The notes: generated from the sequence alone by a model not told the origin. A stretch of 64,000 nucleotides of DNA from Rugamonas apoptosis (GCF_014042355.1 NZ_JACEZU010000004.1:186001-250000), one strand, 5' to 3'. Positions 42,101 to 51,209 are shown, counted from the stretch's first letter. Program-made: numbers and translations.

Positions 42101-43503
42101 CCGCGCCACATACGGGCAACGTCGTGGTGGGTTTCCAGAATGCCACCCTGGGCGAAGGCAACCACGCCGTCGTGCTGGAAGGCGCGCGCGACCACTACGC
42201 GATCCGCAGCGACGCCTCCGGCAAGCTGGAGATCGCCAACGTGGCCGCCAGCGACGCCGACTACGGCAAGCACGTCACCATCACCGGCGCCGACTATGTG
42301 ATCTTCAACGGCGCGGCCGCCACCGACGCGGGCTTCTATCCTGACATGTATTTTGTCGTCAACGGCCACAACGCGGCCGTGGCCGAGCTCTACATGGCGG
42401 CGCTGGGCCGCCTGCCGCGCCTGACGGGCCTGGAATTCTGGGAAAGCCAGTTGGCCGCCGGCGCCTCGCTGGCCGACATCGCGGCCGGTTTCATCGGCTC
42501 GGCCGAATTCACCAGCCGCTATCCGGCCGCCGCCACCCCATCCGACCACGGCGGCGCGGGCGACCTGGCCTTCGTCAACGCGCTGTACCAGAACGTGCTG
42601 CACCGCACGCCCAAGGCGGCCGGCCTGGCGTTCTGGGTCCACGACCTGGCCCAGGGCGACAGCCGCGCCAACGTGCTGGTGGCGTTCGCCGTCAGCCCGG
42701 AGGATGAAACCAACACCCATGCCGCACCTGGCCACAGCGGCGGCTGGCTGATCGACAGCGCCAAGGGCGGCTACGCCGACCCGGCCCTGCTGCTGGACGC
42801 GGCCACCGTGCTGCGCCAGGGACTGGCCAATGGCTACCTCAATACGGGCTTGATCGACGCCAGCACCATCGGCGCTGGCGTGACCCTGGGCGGCGAAACG
42901 CTCAAGGGCGACACGCTCACGCTGGCCGCCACGCTGGCGCCGCAAAGCATCGTACTGTCGGACGCCGTCAAGCACGCCGTTGTCAACGGCGGCGGCCAGC
43001 AGATCTACAGCGCCGGCCACGCCACGATCGAAATCCATGGCGCCGGCGCCGGCGTGCACGCGGCCGCCGGCGACCAGCTCGACCTGCTGGGTGGCAGCGA
43101 CACCACGGTCACCGGTTTCGTGGCCGGCAGCGGCGCCACGCTGCACCTGGCCACGGGCGTCCCCGCGCTGCTCGACGCCAGCGCCTCGCGTGTCGCAGGT
43201 ACGGCGCTCACCTTCGACGCGAGCCATGGCTATGTGATCAAGGTGGGCAGCCTGGGGGATGGCTCGGCCGCCGCCGTGGCCACCGCCATCAACCGCGCCT
43301 ACGCCGTCGCGGACACGCTGGCCGAACATGCGACCTTCATCGGCCAGGACGCGGGCGGCAACACGCAAGCGTGGCTGTTTGGTACAGGCAGTGGCGCGGC
43401 CGACCATAACGGCAACCACCTGGCCGATGCCGGAGAACTGCTGCACCTGGCCACGCTGGTCGGTGTTCCCAGCGCCCAACTCACCCTGGCCGACCTGGCC
43501 TAA
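39151..43503 (+). CDS. Large calpain-like cysteine protease with DUF4214 region
   Basis: A 1450-residue protein. TTG 39151 is chosen because an AAGGAG site lies just ahead; an in-frame ATG at 39085 has none. Residues about 40-410 form a calpain-type (C2) peptidase: catalytic Cys in AQGAVGDCVVCAGM, His in ASHAFAVLGYDD and Asn in FIVRNPWGDSY. The middle has Ala-rich repeats of about 90 residues sharing a 'DALQxLAAAGKLxxxTxTDG' pattern (copies from about 41290, 41570 and 41830). Then comes a DUF4214 region (VAELYMAALGRLPRLTGLEF, ALYQNVLHRTPKAAGLAFW) and an acidic C-terminal part. There is no Sec signal peptide, and DUF4214 proteins are often type I secretion substrates, so export from a C-terminal signal is likely. 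Its role is unknown. Confidence 0.78.
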   Translation: MTTSANTAWISDLNDNGIRADLARLAADGVLSYNDALQILTDTGSDHAFTLTEFQTLQTVARHLNNGVAASSYVADIFTQLVLGNPANIGWHGGEGYSYPLGNLSGFSSVTQLNELIGKWFLGTDLPDPVLLSNLTSGGSTPKYTTASDALYGHTGAAAIVDVAQGAVGDCVVCAGMIEMVNNHPDLLKSMFVDNGNGTYGVRFYLDGNEVWVTVDRELPVNRYGDLLYAHNGTLQDKALWAPLLEKAYVQLSETGKVGHPSVNGYANIDGNMGTIVLPALTNTRASYYHTSDSDWLGRKAMLIQALAEHRDVMLETASTGAVTHDSDGMTELVASHAFAVLGYDDATGKFIVRNPWGDSYPRQDWKAQFELSMEEMAAEGGGVAVAAALGAPTIQPAATSHELGLSATVAVAPLFSVFNPDALTVSRYLFHAAGSGRLNLNGATNLATAEQQAAGDVVIGAADLAKLQFAAPTAAGTGSLSIQALLGQQWSASAAIDWSFDASNASAIVLPHAHNTVATGASIALASLFQLDGTSAASTYYEVIVPTGSAGFIELNGARNLWTTARPGEYEFNAADMARVSYRAPYTATTIKLQVNAYQGGGWGTTQDVTIGVGLPDVAHALQNYANGQFAAITGVSDCAANIFGQLDSLRPLLRDGWLGAIHVTDGTPQVQAMTGLQYSQYKGLLAVMDGNWRVNLAGAAAGDAALLATAQLTHVASLTVTASGADVSANLDALQTLAAAGKLTAITVTDGTTHPFAVTRTQMAADGDALRLVAGGYHLTKGADLATVLAIDADASSAKPASYDVADSAANIGAGLDALQMLAAAGKLGSVTLTDGAGAVVTVSAAQLHDDALALSKLSGGCTLAVTGASVADVATLAASHPNARFAVSDSADQLSAHLSVLRLQAAQGKLASVVLTDADTPALHLSAADLVTNASVLRAITSPYTVSVPGLSDGVARFVIQQDGAARSAETLMRPVADGAAAPHTGNVVVGFQNATLGEGNHAVVLEGARDHYAIRSDASGKLEIANVAASDADYGKHVTITGADYVIFNGAAATDAGFYPDMYFVVNGHNAAVAELYMAALGRLPRLTGLEFWESQLAAGASLADIAAGFIGSAEFTSRYPAAATPSDHGGAGDLAFVNALYQNVLHRTPKAAGLAFWVHDLAQGDSRANVLVAFAVSPEDETNTHAAPGHSGGWLIDSAKGGYADPALLLDAATVLRQGLANGYLNTGLIDASTIGAGVTLGGETLKGDTLTLAATLAPQSIVLSDAVKHAVVNGGGQQIYSAGHATIEIHGAGAGVHAAAGDQLDLLGGSDTTVTGFVAGSGATLHLATGVPALLDASASRVAGTALTFDASHGYVIKVGSLGDGSAAAVATAINRAYAVADTLAEHATFIGQDAGGNTQAWLFGTGSGAADHNGNHLADAGELLHLATLVGVPSAQLTLADLA

Positions 43504-43544
43504 CAAACCGAAACAGCAGCGGGGCCAGTTCCGCTCAAAAAGAA

Positions 43545-43573
43545 ACGGCGTCCGCGCAAAATGCGGACGCCGT
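43545..43573 (-). terminator. Rho-independent terminator of the nar operon
   Basis: ACGGCGTCCGC (43545-43555) and GCGGACGCCGT (43563-43573) form a perfect 11-bp stem with a 7-base loop. Read on the minus strand the stem is followed by TTCTTTTT, a proper T run, 32 bp after the parvulin stop. It may also stop the convergent calpain-like transcript. Confidence 0.85.
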
Positions 43574-43604
43574 AGCGTCTCCCCACTCTATTTATCCGGT
43601 CCGC

Positions 43605-44351
43605 TTATTGCACCAGCGGCGAGTCCGCACCTTCCAGCTGCACCCCTTCGATGTCGGCCTGGCCCACCAGGATGTGCAGGTACTGGTGCAGCGCGCGCTG
43701 CCACGACTGGCGTTGCAGCTCGTCGGCGATCTGCGCCTGCACGGCGTCGAACGGCAGCGCTTCGCCTTCGATGCGGCGCATCGCTTGCACGATGTGCAGG
43801 CCAAAGCGCGTTTCCAGCAGGCGGCCGGCCAGTTCACCGGGCGCCATGCGGAACAGCAGCTGTTCGAATTCCGGCACGCACTGGCCCCGGGCCAGCTGGC
43901 CCAGGTTGCCGCCCACGGCGCCCGACGGGCAGTTCGAGTACTGGCGCGCCAGTTCATCGAAGCGCTCGGGGTTCGCTTGCAGCTCGGCCAGGATGGACTC
44001 GGCCGTGCTGCGCACCAGATCCAGTTGCACGGTCGGGGTGACCTGGAACAGGATGTGGCGCGCTTCCACCAGCGCGCCGCTGGAGAAGCGTTCGATCTGG
44101 CTCTGGTAGTAGCGGCGGCACGCGGCCTCGTCCACCACCGGCACCTTTACTTCACGCTCGAACAGCGCTTCCACACGGGCGTCGTCCGTCTCGCCGGTGA
44201 TGCCCAGGCGGTCCGCCTCCTGCAGCAGCACCTGGCGCAGCACCACTTCATGCACGGCCTGTTTCAGGGGATTGGCCGCGTCCTGATGGTGCGGCAATTC
44301 CTGCTCGATGGCGAGGTCGCTGACCTCGATTCCGTTGACGGCGATACCCAT
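43605..44351 (-). CDS. PpiC-type parvulin peptidyl-prolyl isomerase, last gene of nar operon
   Basis: A 248-residue protein with a parvulin core (EARHILFQV, FDELARQYSNCPSGAVGGNLG, FGLHIVQAM) after an N-terminal helical region. It has no signal peptide, so it should act in the cytoplasm. It starts 18 bp after narI with an AGGAG site. Parvulins in this position of nar operons are thought to help fold or assemble nitrate reductase, as NifM does for nitrogenase; that role is inferred. Confidence 0.88.
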   Translation of the reverse strand: MGIAVNGIEVSDLAIEQELPHHQDAANPLKQAVHEVVLRQVLLQEADRLGITGETDDARVEALFEREVKVPVVDEAACRRYYQSQIERFSSGALVEARHILFQVTPTVQLDLVRSTAESILAELQANPERFDELARQYSNCPSGAVGGNLGQLARGQCVPEFEQLLFRMAPGELAGRLLETRFGLHIVQAMRRIEGEALPFDAVQAQIADELQRQSWQRALHQYLHILVGQADIEGVQLEGADSPLVQ

Positions 44352-44369
44352 GTTATGACTCCTGCAAAA

Positions 44370-45053
44370 TTAACGAGTGCGAACCAGCTGGAAGGCGCGG
44401 CCCAGATAACCGACGGCGCCGAAACCGCTCCATACGTGCACCAGACGGGTGAACGGGAAGATCACGAACAGCGACATGCCCATGAACAGGTGCAGCTTGA
44501 AGATCAGCGGCGCCGTTTCGATGAAGCTGGCGGCGTCGCCGCGGAAGGTCACCACGTGCTGGGCCCAGGACATCAACAGCACCATCATGTGGCCGTCCAT
44601 GTGCGAAGCCGAGGCGCCGATCGAGATCAGGCCCAGCGACAGCGTGACCAGGATCCACAGCAGGACGATCTTGTCCTTGAAGGTGGTCACGGCACGGACA
44701 CGGTCGTTGGAGAAGCGGCGCGCCAGCAACAGCAGCAGGCCGATCATGGCGCACGAGCCCATGATGCCGCCAGCCGTCATCGCGATCAGCTGCTTGGTGC
44801 CGTGTTCGACACCGAGCGCATCCCACACCGCGACGGGCGTGAGCAGACCGGCCGCGTGGCCGAAGAACAGGCCCAGCACGCCCACGTGGAACAGCGGGCT
44901 GCCCAGGCGCAGCGCGCCCGTGTGCAAGGTCTGGCTGGACTCGGACTTCCAGGTGTACTGTTCGCGGTCGAAGCGAACCAGGCTACCGAGCAGGAAGATC
45001 GCGAGGGCGATGTAGGGATAGATCCCGAACAGGAATTGATGTAAATAGTTCAC
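44370..45053 (-). CDS. narI: NarI, cytochrome b subunit of nitrate reductase
   Basis: The 227-residue membrane subunit oxidises quinol and passes electrons to NarH. It has five hydrophobic helices and His residues suited to two b haems (PLFHVGVLGLFFGHAAG near the N terminus; FKLHLFMGMSLFVIFPFTRLVHVW split near the C terminus). It starts with GTG 45053 behind AAGGAG, 11 bp after narJ. Confidence 0.95.
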   Translation of the reverse strand: MNYLHQFLFGIYPYIALAIFLLGSLVRFDREQYTWKSESSQTLHTGALRLGSPLFHVGVLGLFFGHAAGLLTPVAVWDALGVEHGTKQLIAMTAGGIMGSCAMIGLLLLLARRFSNDRVRAVTTFKDKIVLLWILVTLSLGLISIGASASHMDGHMMVLLMSWAQHVVTFRGDAASFIETAPLIFKLHLFMGMSLFVIFPFTRLVHVWSGFGAVGYLGRAFQLVRTR

Positions 45054-45064
45054 TGCAGTCTCCT

Positions 45065-45724
45065 TCAGGCACGCTGCGGCGCGGCAGCCGCAGCCTTGGG
45101 ATAAAAGTTAATCGGTTGCGGGCCGCTGGCCAGCGACGTCTGGAGCAGCGGCTCGACGCCATCGGCGCCGGGGCCGAAGGTTTCCAGCGCTTCATCCATG
45201 TCGCGGATCGGCGGCTCGGCCAATTCCTCGGCCGGCACCGGGCTGTCCGCTTCCAGCAGATCGAACAGCACGGCGTACGGACTGGCGTTGGCCTTCAACT
45301 TGCGGCCGATGTAGGCCAGCACGTGGACCGCGTCGCCCAGCAGGCGCAGACCTTCGTCGCGCTCCTGCTGCGACAGGAATTCGAGGAACAGCGGCACATA
45401 GTCCGGCAGGTCGTTGCCGACCATGTCCAGGCCATGCTTGCGGTACTCGGCAAGCAGGTCGACCATGGCCTGGCCGCGATCGCGCGACTCGCCGTGGATA
45501 TGCTCGAACAGGTGCAGCGAGTGCGACGGATTGCGGTCGAACGTGGCCACATACTGCTGTTGCAGATCGATCAGCGGCGTGCTGGCGATATGCTCGAACA
45601 GGCCAGCCAGGCTGGCCTCCCATTCGGGCCGTTCGGCCAGCGCCTGCCGCAGTTCCGGCAGGGCGTCGCACAATTCCTGCTCCGGGTAGAGCAGCAGCGC
45701 GGATAAGACTTGATAGCTTTTCAT
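45065..45724 (-). CDS. narJ: NarJ, nitrate reductase assembly chaperone
   Basis: The 219-residue cytoplasmic chaperone helps insert the molybdenum cofactor and attach NarGH to NarI. The TorD-like helical family is recognisable by YQVLSALLLYPEQEL, QQQYVATFDRNPSHSLHLFE and DLPDYVPLFLEFLS. ATG 45724 has AAGGA six bases upstream; ATG 45730 overlaps that site, so the shorter start is preferred. Confidence 0.93.
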   Translation of the reverse strand: MKSYQVLSALLLYPEQELCDALPELRQALAERPEWEASLAGLFEHIASTPLIDLQQQYVATFDRNPSHSLHLFEHIHGESRDRGQAMVDLLAEYRKHGLDMVGNDLPDYVPLFLEFLSQQERDEGLRLLGDAVHVLAYIGRKLKANASPYAVLFDLLEADSPVPAEELAEPPIRDMDEALETFGPGADGVEPLLQTSLASGPQPINFYPKAAAAAPQRA

Positions 45725-45758
45725 CTTCATTCCTTGGTGGGCTAAGCGGGCCGCGTCA

Positions 45759-47315
45759 TCAGACGTCCAGCACTTCCTTCTTCTTGCGCGATTTCGGCAT
45801 CGACATGAAGATGGCCGAACCCTGCTTCTTCTTGCCGAACAGGCTGTGGTCGGACACGCCGTCCGAGCAACCGTTGCCGAAGCTGAAGCCGCAGCTGCCC
45901 TTCTCGTTGAAGCTGTCCTCGGCCATTTCCTTGTGGCTGCTGGGGATCACGAAGCGGTCCTCGTAGTTGGCGATCGCCATGATGTGGTACATGTCCTCCA
46001 CCATGTTCTTGTCCAGGCCGACCTGCTTGAGCGGCTCCAGGTTTTCCACCCCTTCCACGCTCTTGCCACGCATGTAGGCACGCATGGCCAGCATGCGGTC
46101 CAGCGCCTTGAGCACCGGCACCTGGTCGCCCGCCGTCAGCAGGTTGGCCAGATACTGCACCGGGATGCGCAGGCTCTTGGTGTCCGGCAGGATGCCGTTC
46201 TTGCCCAGTACGCCCGATTCGGCCGCGGCCTGGATCGGCGACAGTGGCGGGATGTACCACACCATCGGCAGCGTACGGTATTCCGGATGCAGCGGGAACG
46301 CCACTTTCCACTCCACCGCCATCTTGTAGACGGGCGAACGCTTGGCCGACTCCAGCCACGAATCAGGGATGCCCTGGCGGCGTGCCTCGGCGATCACTTC
46401 CGGATCGTGCGGGTTCAGGAACAGGCCCAGTTGCGACGGATACAGGTCGCGCTCGTCGGCCACCGAGGCCGCCGACTCGATCTTGTCGGCGTCGTACAGC
46501 AGCACGCCCAGGTAGCGGATCCGGCCCACGCAGGTTTCCGAGCACACGGTCGGCTGGCCCGCTTCGATACGCGGGTAGCAGAAGGTGCACTTCTCGGCCT
46601 TGCCCGAAGACCAGTTGTAATAGATCTTCTTGTAAGGGCAGCCGGAGATGCACATACGCCAGCCGCGGCACTTGTCCTGGTCGATCAGCACGATGCCGTC
46701 GTCCTCGCGCTTGTACACGGAACCGGACGGGCACGATGCCACGCAGGTCGGGTTCAGGCAGTGTTCGCACAGGCGCGGCAAGTACATCATGAAGGTGTTC
46801 TCGAAGGTGCCGTACATCTCCTTCTGCATGTTGTCGAACAGCTTGTCCTGGCTACGCTGGGCGAACTCGCCACCCAGGTCGTCCTCCCAGTTCGGGCCCC
46901 ATTCGATCTTGTCCATCTTCTTGCCGGTGATGACGGAGATCGGACGGGCGGTCGGTGGCGTTTCCGACAGCGGCGCGTTCTGCAGGTGCTCGTAGTCGTA
47001 GGTGAACGGCTCGTAGTACTCGTCGATATTGGGCAGGTTCGGGTTGGCGAAGATGTTGGCCAGGATCTTCAGACGGCTACCCTGGCGCGGCTCGATCTTG
47101 CCGGCCGCGGTGCGGCGCCAGCCGCCGTTCCACTTGTCCTGGTTTTCCCACTGCTTCGGATAACCGATGCCGGGTTTGGTTTCCACGTTGTTGAACCATG
47201 CGTATTCCACGCCGTCACGGCTGGTCCACACGTTTTTGCAAGTGACGGAACAGGTGTGGCAACCGATGCACTTGTCCAGGTTCAGCACCATGCCGATTTG
47301 TGCTCTGATTTTCAT
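45759..47315 (-). CDS. narH: NarH, iron-sulfur subunit of nitrate reductase
   Basis: The 518-residue electron-transfer subunit carries four iron-sulfur clusters. The Cys groups are CIGCHTCSVTCKNVW near the N terminus, CEHCLNPTCVASCPSG, CRGWRMCISGCPYKK (Trp replacing one Cys, typical of the 3Fe-4S cluster in NarH) and CTFCYPR. The ATG at 47315 is 26 bp after narG; the longer frame to 47375 overlaps narG and is rejected. Confidence 0.96.
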   Translation of the reverse strand: MKIRAQIGMVLNLDKCIGCHTCSVTCKNVWTSRDGVEYAWFNNVETKPGIGYPKQWENQDKWNGGWRRTAAGKIEPRQGSRLKILANIFANPNLPNIDEYYEPFTYDYEHLQNAPLSETPPTARPISVITGKKMDKIEWGPNWEDDLGGEFAQRSQDKLFDNMQKEMYGTFENTFMMYLPRLCEHCLNPTCVASCPSGSVYKREDDGIVLIDQDKCRGWRMCISGCPYKKIYYNWSSGKAEKCTFCYPRIEAGQPTVCSETCVGRIRYLGVLLYDADKIESAASVADERDLYPSQLGLFLNPHDPEVIAEARRQGIPDSWLESAKRSPVYKMAVEWKVAFPLHPEYRTLPMVWYIPPLSPIQAAAESGVLGKNGILPDTKSLRIPVQYLANLLTAGDQVPVLKALDRMLAMRAYMRGKSVEGVENLEPLKQVGLDKNMVEDMYHIMAIANYEDRFVIPSSHKEMAEDSFNEKGSCGFSFGNGCSDGVSDHSLFGKKKQGSAIFMSMPKSRKKKEVLDV

Positions 47316-47341
47316 ATTTTTCCTCGCTATCGTTGACGGGT

Positions 47342-50300
47342 TCAGGCCTTGGTGGACAATGGGCCTTCCAGCCAATCGACTTTATCCATCTTGCGGACCA
47401 ACACAAACTCATCGCGGTTCGAACCGACCGTGCCGTAATAGTTGAAGCCATACGACAGCTGGGCGTAGCCGCCGATCATGTGGGTCGGCTTGGTGACGGC
47501 CCGCGTGACCGAGTTGTGGATACCGCCGCGCTTACCCGACGTTTCCGCGCCTGGCACGTTGATGATCTTCTCCTGGGCGTGGTACATCAGCGTCATGCCT
47601 TCCGGTACCCGTTGGCTGACGATGGCGCGTGCCGTCAACGTACCGTTCACGTTGAACACTTCGATCCAGTCGTTGTCCACGATGCCGGCCGCTTTCGCGT
47701 CGATCTCCGACAGCCACACGTGCGGGCCACCGCGCGACAGCGTCAGCATGCGCAGGTTGTCCGAGTAGGTGGAGTGGATACCCCACTTCTGGTGCGGCGT
47801 GATCCAGTTGAGCGCGATCTCCTTGTTGCCGTTCGGTTTGGCGCCCAGCATGGAGGCGGTGGTCTTGGTGTTGATGGCCGGCTTGTACACGCACAGACCT
47901 TCGCCAAAATCACGCATCCACAGGTGATCCTGGTAGAACTGCTGGCGGCCCGTCAGCGTGCGCCATGGGATCAGTTCATGCACGTTGGTATAGCAGGCGT
48001 TGTAGCTGACTTCTTCCGACTCCAGGCCCGACCAGGTGGGCGAGGAGATAATCTTGCGCGGCTGGGCTTGCACGTCGCGGAAGCGGATCGAATCGTGCTC
48101 GCGTGGCAGCGCCAGGTGGGTGTGGTCGCGGCCCGTGATCTTGGACAGCGCATCCCATGCCTTGACAGCCACGTGGCCGTTGGTTTCCGGCGCCAGCGAC
48201 AGGATCATCTCGGCCGCGTCGATCGCCGTTTCCAGGCGTGGCTGGCCTTGCGAGATACCCTCTTCCAGCACGGTGCGGTTGACGCCACGCAGCACGTCGA
48301 TTTCGTGGCCGGTCTTCCAGCTGATCCCCTTACCGCCGTTGCCGATGGTTTCCAGCAGCGGGCCGATGGAAGTGAACTTCTTGTAGATCTGGGTGTAGTC
48401 GCGTTCGATGACGGACATGCTCGGCATGGTCTTGCCCGGAATCGGGTCGCACTCGCCGGCGCGCCAGTCTTTCGGATCGAACGGTTGACCCAGTTCGCCC
48501 GGGGTATCGTGCATCAGCGGGGTCAGGACCAGATCCTTCTGGGTGCCCAGTGCGGCGCCGCCGATTTCCGAGAACTTCTTGGCCAGGCCCTTGTAGATTT
48601 CCCAGTCCGACTTCGATTGCCACAGCGGCTGCACGGCTTCCGACAGCGGGTGGATGAAGGGGTGCATGTCGGACGTGTTCATGTCGTCCTTCTCGTACCA
48701 GGTGGCCGTCGGCAGCACGATGTCGCCGTACAGGCAGGTGGTCGACATACGGAAGTCCAGCACCACCAGCAGATCGAGCTTGCCTTCCACGGCCGGACGC
48801 ACTTTCACGTCGCGTGGCTTGATGCAGTTCGCTTCGTCGCTCATCAGCGCGTTCTGGGTACCCAGCAGGTACTTCAGGAAGTACTCGTGGCCCTTGCCCG
48901 AGCTGCCCAGGATGTTGGAACGCCAGACGAACATATTGCGTGGGAAGTTGGCCGGATTGTCCGGGTCATCGCACGAGAAGTTCAGCTTGCCGTCCTTGAT
49001 CTGCTGCACGGCGTAGGCGGCTGGATCCTGGCCGGCGGCGGCGGCGGCCCGCACCACTTCCAGCGGGTTGGTTTCCAGTTGCGGCGCCGATGGCAGCCAG
49101 CCGAGGCGCTCGGCCTTGGCGTTGTAGTCCAGCAGCGTCATCGGCGCGACATCGGGACCGGCCGTTGGCGACGCGATTTCCTCGGTGTGCAGCTTCTCGT
49201 GGCGCCACTGGCTGGTGTGGTTGTAGAAGAACGAGGTGCCGTTCATCTGGCGCATCGGACGGTTCCAGTCCTGGGCGAATGCCAGCGGCGTCCAGCCCGT
49301 TTGCGGACGCAGTTTTTCCTGGCCCACGTAGTGTGCCCAGCCGCCGCCCGATTGGCCCACGCAACCGCACATCATCAGCATGTTGATGATGCCGCGATAG
49401 GTCATGTCCATGTGGTACCAGTGATTCAGGGCCGCGCCCACGATCACCATGCTCTTGCCACGGGTCTGGTCCGCGTTCTGTGCGAACTGGCGGGCCACGG
49501 TGATCACGTCGGCCGCTTTCACGCCGGTGTGCTTGACTTGCCATTGCGGGGTGTAAGGGACGTCGTCCTCGTAGCTGGTGGCCACGTTGCCGCCGCCCAG
49601 GCCACGGTCGATACCGTAGTTGGCCATGCTCAGGTCGAACACGGTGGCGACCAGCGCGCTGCTGCCGTCGGCCAGCGTGAGGCGCTTGACGGGCACGTTG
49701 CGCATCAGCAGATCGCTGGCGTCCTTGCCGCCGAAGTAGGCGAAGCCCACCGGCACCACTTCATCGGCGCAACCGATCAGCGACAGGCGCGGATCGACCG
49801 GCTTCTTGTTGCCGCCCTGTTTCATCTCCAGGTTCCACTTGCCCGACTCGCCCCAACGGAAGCCGATGGAACCGGCCGGCGCCACGATCTCGCCGCTGGC
49901 GTCGTCGATGACGAGGGTTTTCCAGTCGGGATTGTTGGTTTCGTCCAGGTTGTTGGCCAGGTGCGAGGCGCGCAGGAAGTACTCGGGCGCCAGCGTGCCG
50001 TTCTGCTCCTTGAGCAGCACCAGCATCGGGAAGTCGGTGTACTGTTTCGCGTAGTCCTTGAAATACTGCGATTGGCCTTCGGTGTGGAATTCCTTCAGGA
50101 TCACGTGGCCCATGGCCATCGCCAGTGCCGCGTCGGTACCTTGTTTCGGTGCCAGCCAGATGTCGCCGAACTTGGCCATCTCGCCGAAGTCGGAGGACAC
50201 GGCCACCGTCTTGGTGCCCTTGTAGCGCACTTCGGTGTAGAAGTGGGCGTCCGGGGTACGGGTCATCGGCACGTTCGAGCCCCACACCATCAGGTAGGTG

Positions 50301-51037
50301 GAGTTGTACCAGTCGGCCGATTCCGGCACGTCGGTCTGTTCGCCCCACACTTGCGGGCTGCTTGGTGGCAAGTCGCAATACCAGTCGTAGAAGCTCAGTG
50401 CCACGCCGCCGATCAGCGACAGGTAACGGGTACCGGCCGCGTAGCTGACCATGGACATGGCGGGAATCGGCGAGAAGCCGACGATACGGTCAGGGCCGTA
50501 TTTCTTGATGGTCAGCGCGTTGGCGGCGGCGATCATCTCGTTGCAGGTATCCCAGTCGGCGCGCACGAAGCCGCCCAGGCCGCGAATCGATTTGTACTGC
50601 TTGGAGCGTTCTGGATCCTGGCTGATGTAGTCCCAGGCCGTGACCGGGTCCATGGTCTTGCGCGCTTCGCGCCACATGTCCATCAGGCGGCCGCGTACCA
50701 TCGGGTACTTGACGCGCTGGGCCGAATACACGTACCAGGAATAGCTGGCGCCGCGCGGGCATCCGCGCGGTTCGTGGTTGGGCAGGTCCGGCCGCGTACG
50801 CGGATAATCGGTCTGCTGGGTTTCCCAGGTGATCAGCCCGTTCTTCACATACACCTTCCAGCTGCAGGAGCCGGTGCAGTTCACACCGTGCGTGGAACGC
50901 ACGATCTTGTCGTGCTGCCAGCGCTGGCGGTAGGCGTTTTCCCACGTACGATCCTCGTGGACAACTGCCCCGTGGCCGTCGGAAAACGTTGATTTTGTTT
51001 TGCTGAAGAATTTCAGGCGATCCAGAAAATGACTCAT
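47342..51037 (-). CDS. narG: NarG, catalytic subunit of respiratory nitrate reductase
   Basis: The 1231-residue molybdenum subunit reduces nitrate to nitrite on the cytoplasmic face of the membrane. The N-terminal FS0 cluster region HGVNCTGSCSWKVYVKNG and later GCPRGASYSWY are present, as is the Asp ligand region YDWYCDLPPSSPQ. The length matches E. coli NarG. The ATG has a GAGGAGG site. Its upstream region contains a strong leader hairpin and NarL-like heptamers. Confidence 0.97.
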   Translation of the reverse strand: MSHFLDRLKFFSKTKSTFSDGHGAVVHEDRTWENAYRQRWQHDKIVRSTHGVNCTGSCSWKVYVKNGLITWETQQTDYPRTRPDLPNHEPRGCPRGASYSWYVYSAQRVKYPMVRGRLMDMWREARKTMDPVTAWDYISQDPERSKQYKSIRGLGGFVRADWDTCNEMIAAANALTIKKYGPDRIVGFSPIPAMSMVSYAAGTRYLSLIGGVALSFYDWYCDLPPSSPQVWGEQTDVPESADWYNSTYLMVWGSNVPMTRTPDAHFYTEVRYKGTKTVAVSSDFGEMAKFGDIWLAPKQGTDAALAMAMGHVILKEFHTEGQSQYFKDYAKQYTDFPMLVLLKEQNGTLAPEYFLRASHLANNLDETNNPDWKTLVIDDASGEIVAPAGSIGFRWGESGKWNLEMKQGGNKKPVDPRLSLIGCADEVVPVGFAYFGGKDASDLLMRNVPVKRLTLADGSSALVATVFDLSMANYGIDRGLGGGNVATSYEDDVPYTPQWQVKHTGVKAADVITVARQFAQNADQTRGKSMVIVGAALNHWYHMDMTYRGIINMLMMCGCVGQSGGGWAHYVGQEKLRPQTGWTPLAFAQDWNRPMRQMNGTSFFYNHTSQWRHEKLHTEEIASPTAGPDVAPMTLLDYNAKAERLGWLPSAPQLETNPLEVVRAAAAAGQDPAAYAVQQIKDGKLNFSCDDPDNPANFPRNMFVWRSNILGSSGKGHEYFLKYLLGTQNALMSDEANCIKPRDVKVRPAVEGKLDLLVVLDFRMSTTCLYGDIVLPTATWYEKDDMNTSDMHPFIHPLSEAVQPLWQSKSDWEIYKGLAKKFSEIGGAALGTQKDLVLTPLMHDTPGELGQPFDPKDWRAGECDPIPGKTMPSMSVIERDYTQIYKKFTSIGPLLETIGNGGKGISWKTGHEIDVLRGVNRTVLEEGISQGQPRLETAIDAAEMILSLAPETNGHVAVKAWDALSKITGRDHTHLALPREHDSIRFRDVQAQPRKIISSPTWSGLESEEVSYNACYTNVHELIPWRTLTGRQQFYQDHLWMRDFGEGLCVYKPAINTKTTASMLGAKPNGNKEIALNWITPHQKWGIHSTYSDNLRMLTLSRGGPHVWLSEIDAKAAGIVDNDWIEVFNVNGTLTARAIVSQRVPEGMTLMYHAQEKIINVPGAETSGKRGGIHNSVTRAVTKPTHMIGGYAQLSYGFNYYGTVGSNRDEFVLVRKMDKVDWLEGPLSTKA

Positions 51038-51084
51038 GCTGCCTCCTCACTTGCACCCTGTCCGGTACCAGGAAATAAACACCT

Positions 51085-51105
51085 CCTCACGCAACATGCG
51101 TGAGG
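51085..51105 (-). promoter_or_regulatory. Perfect hairpin in the narG leader
   Basis: CCTCACGCA (51085-51093) and TGCGTGAGG (51097-51105) form a perfect 9-bp stem with a 3-base loop, 48 bp upstream of the narG ATG. On the transcript it is followed directly by AGG. It may protect the 5' end or affect translation. Confidence 0.45.
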
Positions 51106-51179
51106 CCGTCGATAGCAAACAGTCTACGCAGGGGGGTGTTTAGTGTGAATCGGCAAGAAGTCGGGCGGATGGGGCGAGA

Positions 51180-51209
51180 AGGACTAGACCGTTTAGGTCT
51201 TTGTGACTA
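51180..51209. promoter_or_regulatory. NarL-like heptamers upstream of narG
   Basis: An AGGACTA heptamer at 51180-51186 and an imperfect 7-2-7 pair TAGGTCT-TT-GTGACTA at 51194-51209 lie 143-172 bp upstream of narG, overlapping the end of the NosL-like gene. They resemble the palindrome at 39001. Confidence 0.4.

Noticed and set aside
51042..51078. Possible leader peptide before narG (GTG start, about 11 codons)
   Set aside because: Its ribosome site would abut the start codon and the peptide has no feature suggesting attenuation.
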